Below, piece after piece: positions 47,287 through 60,328 of a stretch of 64,000 nt of DNA; position 1 is the first letter of the stretch; each line of letters starts with the position of its first letter. The notes under the pieces were generated by a model. It saw only the letters and a list, made by a program, of their open reading frames with translations, was not told the DNA's origin and did not search any database. The stretch lies in the NCBI GenBank assembly GCA_015698045.1, contig BLAL01000037.1, forward strand, positions 1 to 64,000, read 5' to 3'. Source of the stretch: Rhizophagus clarus. Its lineage: Eukaryota; Glomeromycota; Glomeromycetes; Glomerales; Glomeraceae. The translations under genes and the position numbers were made by a program.

Positions 47287-48265
47287 AAAAATTTTTTACT
47301 TTTATATGTAGTGTTATATAAGACAATGTTTAGAATAGGTTACATAAAGAAAAAGAAATGATAATTTTTAAAATTTTTTTATTATAACCTATTTCATTAT
47401 TTAATAAAAGTATTTTAATATCTATTATATATAAATGCATATAATTTTTGTAATGTTTTTCAAGTTATAAAAGAGTATAGACTGCTTGAAAAATTTATTA
47501 CCAGTTTATATTTTTTTGTTTTTTATTTTCTATTTATTATTTATTATATTATATGGTTAATTTTATAATAATATATACTAAAAAGGATTAGGTTTGAATT
47601 TACATATAAGCAAAAAAAAAAATTGTGTAGATCTTTACTTATCTAGATAATTTTAATGCTGGCTTAAGATTTATTTCTTAATTTAAAAAAATGTGTACAG
47701 GTTAATAGTAAATTTTATTTGGCTGCCTCGTCAAAGTCATGTGCGTGACAATGGTATGACGTTTCCGGTCACATGATATTCAAGATGTCCATATGAATTT
47801 ATAAAGTAATAAAAAATAGAAGTGAATTATGTTGTTATTGAAATAATACTAATGTGTCAATACTCTTAAAAACTTGTTATTTAAGAGAAACAGGAATCAA
47901 TAAACTTTTTTTTCATTGTACTTTTTGTATTTCATTTGTTTTACTTTTTCTGGAAGTTTTGCCTTTTAAAGTTGGTCGATGCCGTTTAAAAAATATTTTA
48001 AACTCTCATAACTAACAATAAACCTATATTTTTCTTTTTTTACCTACAATCTATTCTTATATCATCTTTTTTTAAAGAGATCTTCATGTCAAAATTTTGC
48101 ATGCCGTGTGACTTTTGACATGCATAAATCCGAAAATAAGTACTTAATTGGAAGAATAGACAATCTTTTTAATAATGATTATTATGTTCTCTTTAATGCA
48201 GGGAAAATTAAATATTTGGCATTCCAGGACAATACAAAATAAAACAATTTATTATCTATTGTTAG
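47287..48265. other. Gene-free border zone
   Basis: AT-rich with no gene or repeat end seen. A short GC-richer patch at 47700-47790 has CACATGA/TCATGTG motifs. Confidence 0.4.
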
Positions 48266-48481
48266 TCATAGTGTAGATGCCATTGTGCTTTTTTTTCCTC
48301 TAAGCATCATAGTGCAGTTGTCCGAAAGAAATTTGCATATTGCATAAGTCCCTAAGTTCTTGTTACCCGTTAAAGACCGAATTACGCCTTTATAGATACG
48401 ATCATTGCCTAATGGGCTTCGAAATATATCATCTAACCAAGATAAATTAATTTTCAATAAATAATTCAAAATTCCCCACAA
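48266..48481 (-). CDS. Hypothetical 71-codon frame, possible gene fragment
   Basis: Open for 71 codons with balanced residue use unlike the composition-driven frames nearby, including SWLDDIFRSPLGNDRIYKGV and TGNKNLGTYAICKFLSDNCT. It lies in a patch of higher GC than its flanks. No family recognised, no clear introns or promoter. It may be an exon of a dead gene or a horizontally moved fragment. Confidence 0.25.
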   Translation of the reverse strand: MWGILNYLLKINLSWLDDIFRSPLGNDRIYKGVIRSLTGNKNLGTYAICKFLSDNCTMMLRGKKSTMASTL

Positions 48482-48974
48482 TCACCAAAGTAGATTATTT
48501 AACATCTTAGGAACACGTTCTTATTACTTAGTACAATATGTTTCAGTGTATTTACGAAAAATATATATATGTATATATGTATAAGTAAGTATGTTTCTGA
48601 TGTATCCCAAATACAGTTTATACATAAACCCCTCAGCGAAATAAAAAGGCAAAAAAAAAAAAAAAATTAATTGAAATATTTTTAAAAAAAAAAATCGATG
48701 AAGGTAAATATATAATAATATTATTAATATTGAAATGTTGGAACTTGTTTTCAAACGGTGACTAACTGAAGGTGAAAGACGTAAACCAAGTAAAAAAAAA
48801 GAGATAATATGAAAAATAAAATACAATCAAAGTGTGTATGTATAATAGATATCCCTTGCTTTGTGATACAACTTTAAGTCCAAATAAATCGTATTTAATT
48901 ACGTCAATTGCAAGAAATTCCCCGCATATTCAATGCGCTTTTGCGATAAGTTCCAACAATTCAAGCACCTCTAG

Positions 48975-51900
48975 TCACCGTCGTTTTAGCTGCACAGTTT
49001 TGTAATGTTATTAATTAATATGCATTTAAAAAAAAATTCTGCACTGCTAATTCTGTCGAAATATAAATCTCACCTGAGTGTCAAGAATTAAGCGTTGTTG
49101 ATTAAGGAAAGATTGAGGTACTTGCTTTTGCAAGAACACATGATCACCTTGAATACGAGTTCCTATATTGAACCAAGCACTTTTGACCAAATTAATTTCT
49201 TTTTGTAATCGTTCCTTCATTTCCTTGCATTGATTCTGAAAAAAAGCGTTATAAAATAAGCGGAATGTTAAGAGTGTATATTAAAACAAATTAATATCGA
49301 ATCATTTACCTCTAAGCGTTTAATTTGAACAGCATGAGCTTCCCTTTCTGCTTCGAAAGAAGTTTGTGCCTTTTTGTAATTCTCGATTATTTCATGTTGA
49401 CCTGTAACTAAAGTTTTGAGTTGATCAAGCTTCCTTGTCTTTTCATTGGCCAGTTTGTGCAGTTGTATATTTTGGCTCCTGAGGTCGTCGTCACTTTTGC
49501 CTTCTAAATTCTGAAGGAGAGAAATCAACTCTCTAAAAAAAATTTTAGGAGAATAGGTAGGATCAAATATTAGAATAACGTAATAAATAATATAGATCAA
49601 ATAAAGAATTACATGTCAAACGTACTCATTACGAGACCTCAAATCCTCATTTTCAATGTCTAATGCTTTGATTCTAGCTTCGGCGTTGGCTGTTGTTAAA
49701 AAACAATAAAAATGAAATCATATTGACATTTATTAAAAAAAGTAAACATCCCATCTCTATCAAATTCAGTCTATATAATATTTATGTTTTCTTTCGAAAT
49801 TTCTCTATGATTATTTTGTCAAAAAATAATTCACTATGCGTTTGTATTAAATAAATTATGTTGTTCGTGTATAATAAATACATTCGCGACTTATCTGTAC
49901 AGTTATTGTATCTTTGGTCGCGGTTTTGGTTTTGAACCACAAATGAAAAAACGAAAAATACGCCACTCAAATTTAATACCACACGTACAATCAGGTCTGA
50001 TATCATCCAAATCTTTTTCTGCTTGTTTTAATTTCTCCTGGGTTTCTCGAAGCTGCTTCTTAGTTTCCAACAATTCCTTTTGTTCTTTCCTGGGTTCATT
50101 TTTATTTATACTTATAAGGATAAGATATAAAATAATTAATATTAAAATTAACAAACGAGCTTTTAAAGAATTTGTCAACAAATTAATAAGGTAAATTAAT
50201 GTTGCTGATGATAAAAACTAACCCATTAGATGAACTTCCTCTCTCAGCTTGTAATCGTTCTAGTTCAGATTCTAATATAAGCTTCTCCTTTTGCACTTTG
50301 ACGTAGTCCTAAAAAGAATATATAGATAAAAAAACGCAAGAGATTGTGAATACTAATGGTCCATATGTAAAGATTGCAAAAGAACGTCGAGTTACCGTTT
50401 CGAATTTGGTTTTAATGCGATTAGCGTCTTCAAGCTTATGTTGTAATACTAAAAGTTCTGCGTCCGCATTTTCATCTGGATTCTTACCCTCCCGTAAACT
50501 ATTTAGTTCCCGTTCAAGTTCGTTGATCTTCAATCTCAAACTTGTCTTTGTGGTGCCTTTAAGGGCATCAAAAAGTTCAGTATTAGTAGATTCATCGATA
50601 GATTGATCAATTTCGGTTGCTTCAATTTTTTCTTCTTCATCATCTAATTTTAGAGGCTCTCCTGTGTAACAAAAACGATAATTTATGAAGATTCATCCAT
50701 ATACTTCTCATAATTATCAATGGAAATTAAAAATGGTACCTTCGCCCATCTCCAATTCCCGTAATCTCTCTTCCAATAAATGTATAGTCTCTATATCGCG
50801 TGATTGTGCCATCTCGTACGATTCAATTTTTGACCTCATGTGTTTATATTCGTGCTCGTATTTATTCTTTTGATTGACCAATTCAGCCTTTTCAGTCTGA
50901 AGTAGATCAATCTGTTTTTTATAATCTTCCATTAATGATTTGAATTTAATTATTTTATTGTATTCATCTTCAATATAATGATTACGTTCAAGAAGTGTGC
51001 GATTTTCTTGTTCTGCATTCTGATGAATATGAATTCACAATTAATATTAAATTATATATCTCTCATTATTAATAACTTAATGTTCTACCTTCAAAGTTCG
51101 CCGTAAATCCGCTCCTTCTTCTAATTTCTTTTTATATTTTTCGATAACATTTTCTGTTTTCTTGAGTTTGTCAGCAGCATGTTTGTACTCGTCAAGTTGG
51201 TCTTTTAATTTCGCAGTTTCATTTGCTTGTTCAGAAAGTGTTTCGATCTGTTTATTTAATTAAATCAATTTCGACATAATTTTCAAATTTATAAATAATG
51301 TGAAAAAAAACTGACTTTGCGAGTAAGCTCAGCTATCTGAGAATCTTTTTCCATAGACTTTTTTGTTGCTTCTTCACGCTGTTGATCATATCTTTTCCTG
51401 AAGTGTATATAAAGAAATGAGAGTATAGTAAATAAATATTATTACTATCATTAAATGAATGAACAAATATAAATGATAATATAACATAATACTTGCAATT
51501 CATTCTGAAGTCTGTCGATTTCTGTTCTCAAAACAAAGTCTGCTTTTCCGGTTTGTGCAGAATGATCTAAAGCAGTTTCCATATCTTTCAGCCTCTGATT
51601 CAAATCTTCGACTTCTGCCCGTAAGTCGTCCTATTGATTTTTTTTTTTTTTTTCAGAAAGTTTCTCTTTTTTATGAATTTTTATAAAATTTACTTACACG
51701 TTGATTGGTCAACTGCTCACGTTCATCCAGTGAATTTTTGTATGCTTTTTCTAAAGCTTCTTTCTCAGACTTGATTTTTTCTAGATCCGCATTGACTCGT
51801 TTCAGTTCATCTTCTCTGTATAAGTAAATAAAAAAGTAGAAAAATTAAAATTTTCTTTGATAACCTATATTATATAAGATGATAAATATCGATATGTATA

Positions 51901-52660
51901 ATTACACGTCAAATGATGACTTTTTTGGCGGTCCTTCAACAATAGGCTCACCCAATCGTTTCATAACCTAGATGTTATCGATCAATCAAAAAAGGTTATT
52001 AATTTGTACACATATTAAACAAAAGAATTAAATTTACAACATACTCCTTCAATAGTCAACATCAAACCCTGTTGAGATTTTGGATTTAAATTTTGAATTT
52101 TTGTAATTTGTTCCGCTTTATCTTTATAAGTTACAGCCAATGTTACGATTAACGAGTATATCTTCATTGTCTCGACCAAGTTATTTTCTTTTGCAATAGC
52201 ATTAAAATTTGGAAGTTCAAGATTTTTAATAGCCGGAAGTCCAAGGTTTTCCTCATAATAACGTGTAAGAAGTGAGTGTAATCTTCTGAGTTTACTGACT
52301 TTCATCACCCAATTATCATCATTACTCTGAGAATGCTGTTTAAACCATTTCGGATCGCTGTTTATGTCCAAACATAAGTTAAATCAAAATGCATTCACTA
52401 GTTATCTAATATGTTTTGTAAATTCCTAAGTATTACACTTACATGTTTTTAACTATATCGAGAAGTACATTGCAATCGGAAAGGTCACTTAAAGTAATTG
52501 GACGCACATTATCAAAAGTGTTCGCCTGAATAAAAAGAAAAAGAGAGTATATTTTAACATAAAACATCCTGAAGTTTAGTCTTAAATTGTGACATCTAAG
52601 TATTTTAAAGATAATTCGTACCCAGTCCACAAAGGCGGCGGCAATATCTTGTTCATCCAT
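48975..52660 (-). CDS. HOOK-family dynein-dynactin cargo adaptor
   Basis: HOOK proteins link endosomes to dynein and kinesin-3 on microtubules, and in filamentous fungi they drive early endosome transport. Exon 1 (52622-52660) starts MDEQDIAAAFVDW. Exons 2 (52443-52525) and 3 (52045-52357) join in frame to give the N-terminal HOOK (CH-like) domain, residues 1-150: TFDNVRPITLSDLSDCNVLL, KWFKQHSQ, and NPKSQQGLMLTIEG. The rest, spread over about a dozen short exons, is a long coiled coil (for example REELNSLREGKN-type heptads at about 50500), ending in the family's C-terminal block AWFNIGTRIQGDHVFLQKQV then PQSFLNQQRLILDTQ. The last residues are uncertain: either a 15-nt terminal exon (48975-48989, LKRR) or read-on to a TAG at 49047. 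It is divergent from SEC31. Confidence 0.88.
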
Positions 52661-53661
52661 ATTTGATTATTTTGTATTTCTCTTAAAAAACGAATAACAT
52701 GAACAAGCTGGGGAATATATTTACAATGAAGCGAACGTTCACTCCTCAGTTTTCGTTGATGCAGTTTTTTTTTATTTTCTAAAAGAGAATTTTTCGAATC
52801 ACAGTTACTAATTGAATTTTGGTGAAGATTGGTTTTGAAGTCGGGTTATGGACTGAGCAAATACAATTAATTGTATAGATATCGCGAGTACTATTTCTTT
52901 CTTTCAAATGTTCGATCACAAAAAAAGTGGCTTACGTCAACTATGCTAAACCATTAAGCACTTTAAATAAAACTCAAATTTTGGTCGAAACATCACTATG
53001 TTTAATGATAATCACAATTCTCATTATAACAACATTGTTTGACATAGACACAGGATAATGTGTGAGTTATGCGGAAAATTCTTGATCGTTAGTCCGTTTC
53101 TCTGTTACCCGCAACGTATCTATATTTAGGGCTCCTGCTAAATTTATTAATTTTGTAGAGAATATTCGCGCTTATAATTTGTGATATCCAAGGATTCACT
53201 CAAATTTTACTCAAATACATAATAAAGTCATCGTAAACTATTGTATGATTATATGCACGATGATAATTCTAGACAGGTTCTCTGAACATATTTGGAATAA
53301 TTGAAAATTTAATACTGTGCTTTTGTGCTTACCTTTCATGGAAGAGAAAGAATGTTAACATTTATGTGCAACTAAGCCGATAAAACAAGTGCCCAATGAA
53401 ACGTTAGAATTGGTAAAAAAAAAAAGGTCATGATTTAAAAACGCCCAATCGAGTATTGAAGTTTTATTATCTAGATCCAAAAAAACTTTAATAACGTGCA
53501 GTGTAATGCTAGCTTTTTTGACTGCGCCACGTACCTCATTTGGGTTGTACGAATTCTAATCTAAAGATTGGCGAATTCATATTTGCCACGTATTTTATAT
53601 GTAAGTTTTTGATAAAATGATTTCTTTCGCAATCAATTCTCTTTAAATTACCACTGTAGAA
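52661..53661. promoter_or_regulatory. Shared promoter region between HOOK and SEC31
   Basis: One kilobase between two divergent start codons. No open frame and no transposon end. It must hold both promoters and 5' UTRs. Its AT content is lower than in the transposon zone. No individual element can be named with confidence. Confidence 0.5.
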
Positions 53662-56600
53662 ATGAAATTAAAAGAAATTCCACGTACAGCGACGTTTGCT
53701 TGGAGTCCTGGACAGCATTTACCCATAATAGCCACAGGAACTGTAGCTGGAGCTCTTGATGCTTCATTCTCTAACACCACCGAATTAGAACTTTTCAACT
53801 TAAATCTTAAATCTGATTCTGGTGTGGAGTTACAAAGTGCTGGAGTCGTCAATAGTAACGCGAGGTTTGTGTCTTTTAGTTAAAATGTTGAATATAAATC
53901 AATAGTGGAACGCAAAGATTTTTCATACCTTGAACTTGGTAGATATTGTTTACCAAAATTTTACTAATACATAAAATAACTTACGAATCAGATTCGATCG
54001 TCTTGTATGGGGAATTGCAAATGATAAGACATACGGAATCGTGGCTGGTGGTTTGGAAAATGGTGAAATAAGTTTATATGATCCGTCAATAGTTTTAGAG
54101 GGTGGAGAGTGAGTTAAATTTACAGAGTTAAATATTAATTGAGTTATAAGAAAATTCAATGTGCTAAACGTTTAGTTTATAACTATGAATTTTATAAATA
54201 AAGCTCCGAACAAGCACTAATACTAAGAAATAACGCACATTCGGGAAATGTTCGTGGGTTACAGTTTAACCCTTTTCAAATTAATTTGTTAGCATCAGCA
54301 GCAACTAATGCTGAGGTATTACAATGTCGACATTTTAGGTTATAATTTTATCAGTTATATAACCATTTCTTAAGGAATTATGTTAATTTTCACGTAGATA
54401 TTTATTTGGGATTTAACGAAACCAGATAAACCTTATACTCCAGGCGCAAGATCGCCGAAACTTGAAAATATTACCCATTTAGCTTGGAATAATCAAGTAC
54501 AGCATATCTTGGCTACCTCTTCGAACACAGGATCTACTGTAATATGGGATTTAAGGAGTAAAAAACATGTAATGGATTTATCATTTGTAGGTTCAGCTGT
54601 TGCTGGAGGCTATAGTATGGGAAACATGAACATGGCTCCTGGAATGAGCACAGGAGTTAGAAGAGGCACAACTGCAGTTGCATGGAGTCCGGATAATGTA
54701 CGTTATCGTTTTTAATGAAGTAATAAAACATGATATTATTAACAGATCTTTCAAAACTCAAAAGGCTACACAAATTATAACCGCGTCGGAAGATGATATT
54801 AATCCTGTAATTGTAATGTGGGATGTCCGTAATGCTCATGCTCCTGAAAAAGTATGTTAAGTTTATTTATTATTTCTATTTTATTTATTTATTTTATTTA
54901 CTTTTTTTTCGTATTTGATTTTAGATTTTGACAGGTCACCAAAAGGGAATTTTGTCACTTTCTTGGTGTCAGAGAGATGCCGATTTGTTGCTATCATGTG
55001 GCAAAGACAACAGAGTTTTGTGTTGGAACCCCAGAACTGCTGAAATAATAGGAGAGGTATTTTGTTGGTTATATTTTTCCATATTTATGTTGTAATAACA
55101 TGATTTTTCATCTCATGTAGCTTCCTGCAAGTTCAAATTGGGTTTTTGACGTTCAATGGTGTCCTGGTAATCCTGATTTATTTGCTTCCGCCTCTTTTGA
55201 TGGAAAGGTATTAATATTGATTAAATGAAATATTCTCAATTTTAAATTTTTAAGAATTAATATACGTATGTTTATTTCTTTTTATATTTTAAAGATTAAC
55301 GTACATTCTCTACAATCTGGTCAAAGTGAAAATAATCAAAAAGTTTCGTTGGATAGCAGTGATCCGTTCGCTCAGATAGCATCGGCATATGAACCTTCTC
55401 TCATACTTAAACAACCTCCAAAATGGCTTAAAAGACCCGTTGGGGTAGCTTTTGGGTTTGGAGGCAAATTAGTATCTTTTGATAATAAAAAATATAATGT
55501 TAAAGTTTCAACAATAATAACAGAACCTGAAATAGTTCGAAGATCAATTGAACTTGAATCTTTGGTCGAATCAAAATCATTAGATAGTTTTTGTGAAAGT
55601 CGAGGCAAAAATACATCTAATGAGTTTGAATCAGAAAATTGGAAAGTACTTCACACCATGTTTAATGAAAGTGAAAATGCAAGAGAACAATTAGTTAAAC
55701 ATCTGGGATTCTCGAAAGATGATGTTGTGACACAGATAACTGTTGCGACAAAAAAAATGAGTATTAATGGTTCTACTAGTATTGAAAAAGCTCAAGTTGA
55801 AACAAATAATGAACAAAATGTGGTAAAGCGAAAAAGCGTTGCAGAAGCGGCAGGTGTACCATTACCTACTAGTCCTATTGATGTTAAATCGGAGAAAAAA
55901 GATCACGGTATTGTGGATAATTCCGCCGTTAAATCTGAAAATATAGATGAACTTTTTTCTGGTTCATCTACATCTGGTGGTCCTTCTGATGCTTCAGATT
56001 TCTTTAGTTCTGAAATTATTTCTGATGCTTTTCCTATGCATAGTGCCACTTCAACTTATAATGAGCAAACATCTTTGGCATCTATTAATAAAGGAACGTT
56101 TAAGATTTATCCTGCTCAAGAATCAGATGTGGACAAACTTATTACAAGGTCTATCGTACTTGGTGATTTTGAATCCGCTGTGAACTTATGTTTAGAGACG
56201 GGTAGATTGTCAGACGCTGTTCTTTTGGCTGGTTGTGGCGGCCCTGAGCTTTTACAGAAAACTAGAAAAATATATTTTGAAAAAAAGGCTTCCAATGTTC
56301 CTTATTTGCGTTTACTTCAAAGCATTGTATCCGAAGATTTATCAGACATTGTATATAATGCAGATTTAACTGAATGGCAAGAAGTAGTAGTTGTCCTTTG
56401 TACTTTCGCTCGTTCTGAAGACTTTAGCGGATTATGTAATGCTTTAGGCCAAAGACTTGAACAAGAATATCACAATTTGTATGGATCTTCCAATGACAAA
56501 TCGAAAGGGATGGAATATATGAAAAGTGCAGTCTTCTGTTACCTTGCAGCAGGAAACCTCGAAAATGTTGTTAATATTTGGATTACTGAGCAAGAAGAAG

Positions 56601-58692
56601 AAGAACATACTGAACTAGAACATTCAGAACTAGAACATGCAAATCAAGGTGATGCGAAATCCTCTAGTTTTAGATATTCATTACATGCCAAATTTCTTCA
56701 GAGTCTCATTGAGAAGGTTACTGTATTTCGAAAGGCTATCGATTATGTTGATCCTGCTCTAGTTCAGAATTTAGACTCTAATACTACTGAATCAAATAAT
56801 CAACAATTTAAGCTATCAAAATTGTATGATAAATATGCTGAATATGCCGAGATTTTAGCATCTCAAGGTCGATTGACTACAGCTCTTAAATATTTGAATT
56901 TAACTCCATCGGAGTATAAGAAAATAGGGGTTAGCGATGTTGACCAGTTAGCTGTGATCAGAGAGAGATTATACCATTCAGGTGTTGATGTCGGTAGTAT
57001 TAAAGCGCCCACATTTCCGTTCGAACATGTTTACGTTGGTGCTGAAGGTGAAACAAATCCTTCCCTTGCTCCTATAGATGGAACAACTTATCAACCACAA
57101 ATAAATCCAAATCTTTATAACAATCAACAAGTTGTACAACCACCATATTACAATCAATATGCTTATAATCAACCTGTTGTGGCTAATGCTCCATTTCAAC
57201 CCTTACCCCAACAGATTCAGCAGCAGCAGCCTATACTTCAACAATCTCCTTATAATAACTTCCCCCTATATAATGCTCCAGTCCAGAATCAACCTTACAA
57301 TCCTTATCAACCTGCCTTTCCTGCCTATAACCAACCACAATATCCGGATAATGCAAATATTATTCCCCCCCCGCAAAATATTCAAAATATAAACCCTATA
57401 CAGCAACAACCAGATGTTCCAGCTGCATATAAGAAAAATATGCCTAATTGGAATGATCCACCAGTTGTATCCTCAGCAAAGAAAGCTGCTCAAGTACAAA
57501 CAAACAAGTTACAGCCAATCACATCGCCTTTTCCTTCTTCGACTTCTCCTGCATTACAAGGAACAGTGCCACCGCCCGGAGTTCAAGGAATATTTCCTCC
57601 GAATCAAAATATACAAGGAACTATCGCTAATTTGCCACCTCCGGGGAATCGTGCAATAGCTGCAGTTGCTGGATATCAACCTAATTCCCCAATGTCTCCT
57701 CAAGCAGCAGGCAATTACTATCCTCCCCCGCCGCCACCAAAGATGGGAGCGCCATCGCAGTTACATACTCAACAAATACAGAGTCCTCAAAACCCTCAAA
57801 ACCCTCAAATGCATTATGGTCCCGGTCGTTCAGCTCCCACTCCTCCTCCACAAGCTAATGTAGGCTACCAAGCTGGTGGATATGGGGGTCAAAATACTAC
57901 ACACGTTGGGTCCAATTTAGCTTACGCTGCTCCACTGCCTCAACCACCCATTCAGCCACCCGTTCAGCCACCCGTTCAACAAGAGGTTTCAACACAAAAT
58001 CAACAACTTCCAGTTGCACAACCTGCCAGAACACCTACTCCAGCCAAAACACCTACACCTGTAAATAAACATCGTAAGTTTTGAAGTTTTTTATTTTTTA
58101 TTCTTTTATTTCATTTAAATAACGGTTTATTATAAATAAATTTAGCTGTTGGCGATAGAAATCATATTCCGACTGCACATAAACCAATCTACGATGTACT
58201 CTTTAAGGAATTACAAAGAGCTAAGCTTCATCATACTGCCGTATGTTAATCTAAAATTATTTTAAAGAATTTTTTTTTATATACATATTAATCATACTTC
58301 GTAATAAATATAGAATACATATGGAAAACAATTGCCTGACACAGAAAAAAGACTTAATGTGCTTTTTGATGCATTGAATAATGGAGAAATTTCCGAGCCG
58401 ATCATTGATTCCTTGCTCAAATTAGTTCATGGTTAGTAGTATTTCATGAATGAAGTGACTTTGTTTTGTCAATATAATAATATATTCCATTTTTTAGCTA
58501 TGGAAATACGCGATTATGCCACTGCAACTAATCTTCAAGTTAATCTATTGACATCATATACGAATGAGACAAAATGGTAAATCATAAATTTTTTTCAGAT
58601 TTTTCTTGTCGATTATTGAATTAAAAATTGTTTTATTTTACAGGTTAATTGGTATTAAACAATTAATTAATATTATAAGAAATACGCCATAA
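53662..58692 (+). CDS. SEC31: Sec31, outer COPII coat subunit
   Basis: Sec31 pairs with Sec13 to form the outer cage of COPII vesicles leaving the endoplasmic reticulum and stimulates Sar1 GTP hydrolysis. Twelve exons (53662-53864, 53992-54108, 54204-54315, 54398-54697, 54765-54851, 54925-55056, 55121-55207, 55295-58073, 58146-58240, 58314-58431, 58498-58576, 58644-58692) join in frame to 1385 residues. Residues 1-365 are WD40 repeats ([69 protein letters not shown]). The helical ACE1-type region follows (around [18 protein letters not shown]... written here as [20 protein letters not shown]). Residues about 970-1270 are proline- and glutamine-rich ([18 protein letters not shown]). The C-terminus is a helical domain ([20 protein letters not shown]). 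Domain order and length match fungal Sec31. It is intact. Confidence 0.96.
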
Positions 58693-59317
58693 TTTAACAT
58701 AAAAATTTGGTAGGATATATCGTTAATGAATAATTTTAAATAACTTTCAAATTTTAGGAATCGTGTAATATTTAATCTATTTATAAACAGTACAACTTGC
58801 TAAGTTCTTTATTATTAATAAATTAATTATGGTAGAACTTAATGATGTTAGTATTACTAAAAAAAATTTTTTTTTCTTTTGGTTTTTTTTTTTTATTTTT
58901 ATTTACTCATTCAAAATGTAGAAAGGATTTTAAAAGTAATATATATAATAGAAATTTTTATACAAATGAACTTAAAAGAGTTTCCTTTACGCGTAATTGT
59001 AATTATATATAAATTATAAAGTAATGATACAAACAAACATTTATTTAATATATTGCCTATGTTCAAGTGTTTATTTTCACTATTTAATAAATTCAGGAAA
59101 TAAAATAAACAAACATTCAACAAATATATTAAGGAAAGAATACAAAAAAAAGCTGAAAGAATACAAACAATAATAATAAAATTATTCAAAAAAAAAAAAA
59201 AAATTACTAAACTAGCTTTATTTTTTTGCAATCTTGATCATTCATTTATCATCTAAAACATATAGAAAAAACAAAATAAATTATATATTGAACATTATAA
59301 TAAAAAAGTAATGCAAA
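58693..59317. terminator. Convergent 3' region of SEC31 and ATG8
   Basis: Both genes end into this 625-bp spacer. It is AT-rich with poly(A)/poly(T) runs and AATAAA-like strings on both strands (for example TAATAAATTAATTA near 58815). No gene is seen; the minus-strand open frame at 58911-59231 is hydrophobic by composition only. Confidence 0.45.
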
Positions 59318-59895
59318 TTACCAAATATATTTTTGTCCGAAAGTATTTTCTCCAGAGTATCTATTGACGAAAAAACAATTGCGATTAAATATATGGTAAA
59401 ATAATGCAAATCATTTAGTTAAGCGCTTACGTTATGTATAAAAATCCATCATCATCTTTATGTTCTTCATAAATACTTGACATAAGAGCAGCTGTAGGAG
59501 GAAGAACTTCGTCCACAAAAATGAAGATCGCCTTCTCAGGGCTCAATTTAATACGTTTACGAATAACATATACAAACTGACCTACAGTAAGGTCAGCTGG
59601 GACAAGGTATTTCTTTTTATCAATTGTGGCGATGTCTGATTTTTCTACTTTCTCACAAATAACCTATCAAGGAAAATGAGAAGATATATTGAATTTAGCG
59701 TGTTGGGTTTTTCTTTATTTCGTCAACAAATAATACTTACTGGAATTCTGTCAGGATATTTTTGTCGAATCCTTTCTGCTTCAGCCTTTCGTTTATCTGT
59801 AAGACCAAAAATAATTAAATGAAAGTTCGAAATATTACAACTAAAAACGATAAAAGCATACCGAAAGGGTGTTCGTCCTTAAATTTTGACCTCAT
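59318..59895 (-). CDS. ATG8: Atg8 ubiquitin-like autophagy protein
   Basis: Atg8 is processed by Atg4, conjugated to phosphatidylethanolamine and recruits cargo to growing autophagosomes. Four exons (59862-59895, 59741-59796, 59431-59663, 59318-59360) join to 121 residues. The protein starts [20 protein letters not shown], has [18 protein letters not shown], the ubiquitin-fold core [20 protein letters not shown] and [20 protein letters not shown], and reaches [10 protein letters not shown], the Gly expected to be lipidated. Five residues (QKYIW) follow the Gly and should be removed by Atg4. The last intron splits the Thr codon just before TYSGENTFG. The start agrees with the family consensus. 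It is intact. Confidence 0.97.
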
Positions 59896-60328
59896 ATTTG
59901 TTATTTTAATATTAATGTTTTAACAGAAATGGAAAAGCTTCAAGACAGCAAAAATTAGAAAGTTTTGTGTTTGTAAGAAAGAGGTTGTTGGGGTAAGGGG
60001 TATTTATAAAGCTTTCAGATGAAACATCGGAGTTGGTTGAACCGATTTGTCAAACTGCGCCCGCGTGATTCATTAAATCATTCGTCAAGTATGCGTAATC
60101 TTTCTTTACTCTTCTGCGTCAAAGGTCTTATGACCACATGGTTATTGAACAATACAAAATCACTCATCGAATCACAACCTCCGCAGAATTACATACTGCG
60201 GAATATGGTTGGTGAAGTACTAATAAAATCACGAGACAAAGCTTAAAATCTTAAACATTCAAAGAACACTTTATTTTGGTATGTAGAAAAATCGAAATAC
60301 AATAAAATAAAATAATAAGGTGGAATAA
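59896..60328. promoter_or_regulatory. ATG8 promoter and RTF2 3' flank
   Basis: A 433-bp spacer between the head-to-tail genes RTF2 and ATG8. It contains a GC-richer patch (GCGCCCGCGTGATTC near 60058) about 160 bp upstream of the ATG8 start. The 75-codon plus-strand frame here looks fortuitous. Confidence 0.45.

Noticed and set aside
48524-48826. 100-codon minus-strand frame
   Set aside because: Mostly Phe/Ile/Tyr from AT-rich sequence with TATA microsatellite; no introns or motif.
60019-60246. 75-codon plus-strand frame upstream of ATG8
   Set aside because: It lies in the promoter spacer with no recognisable domain or introns; probably chance.
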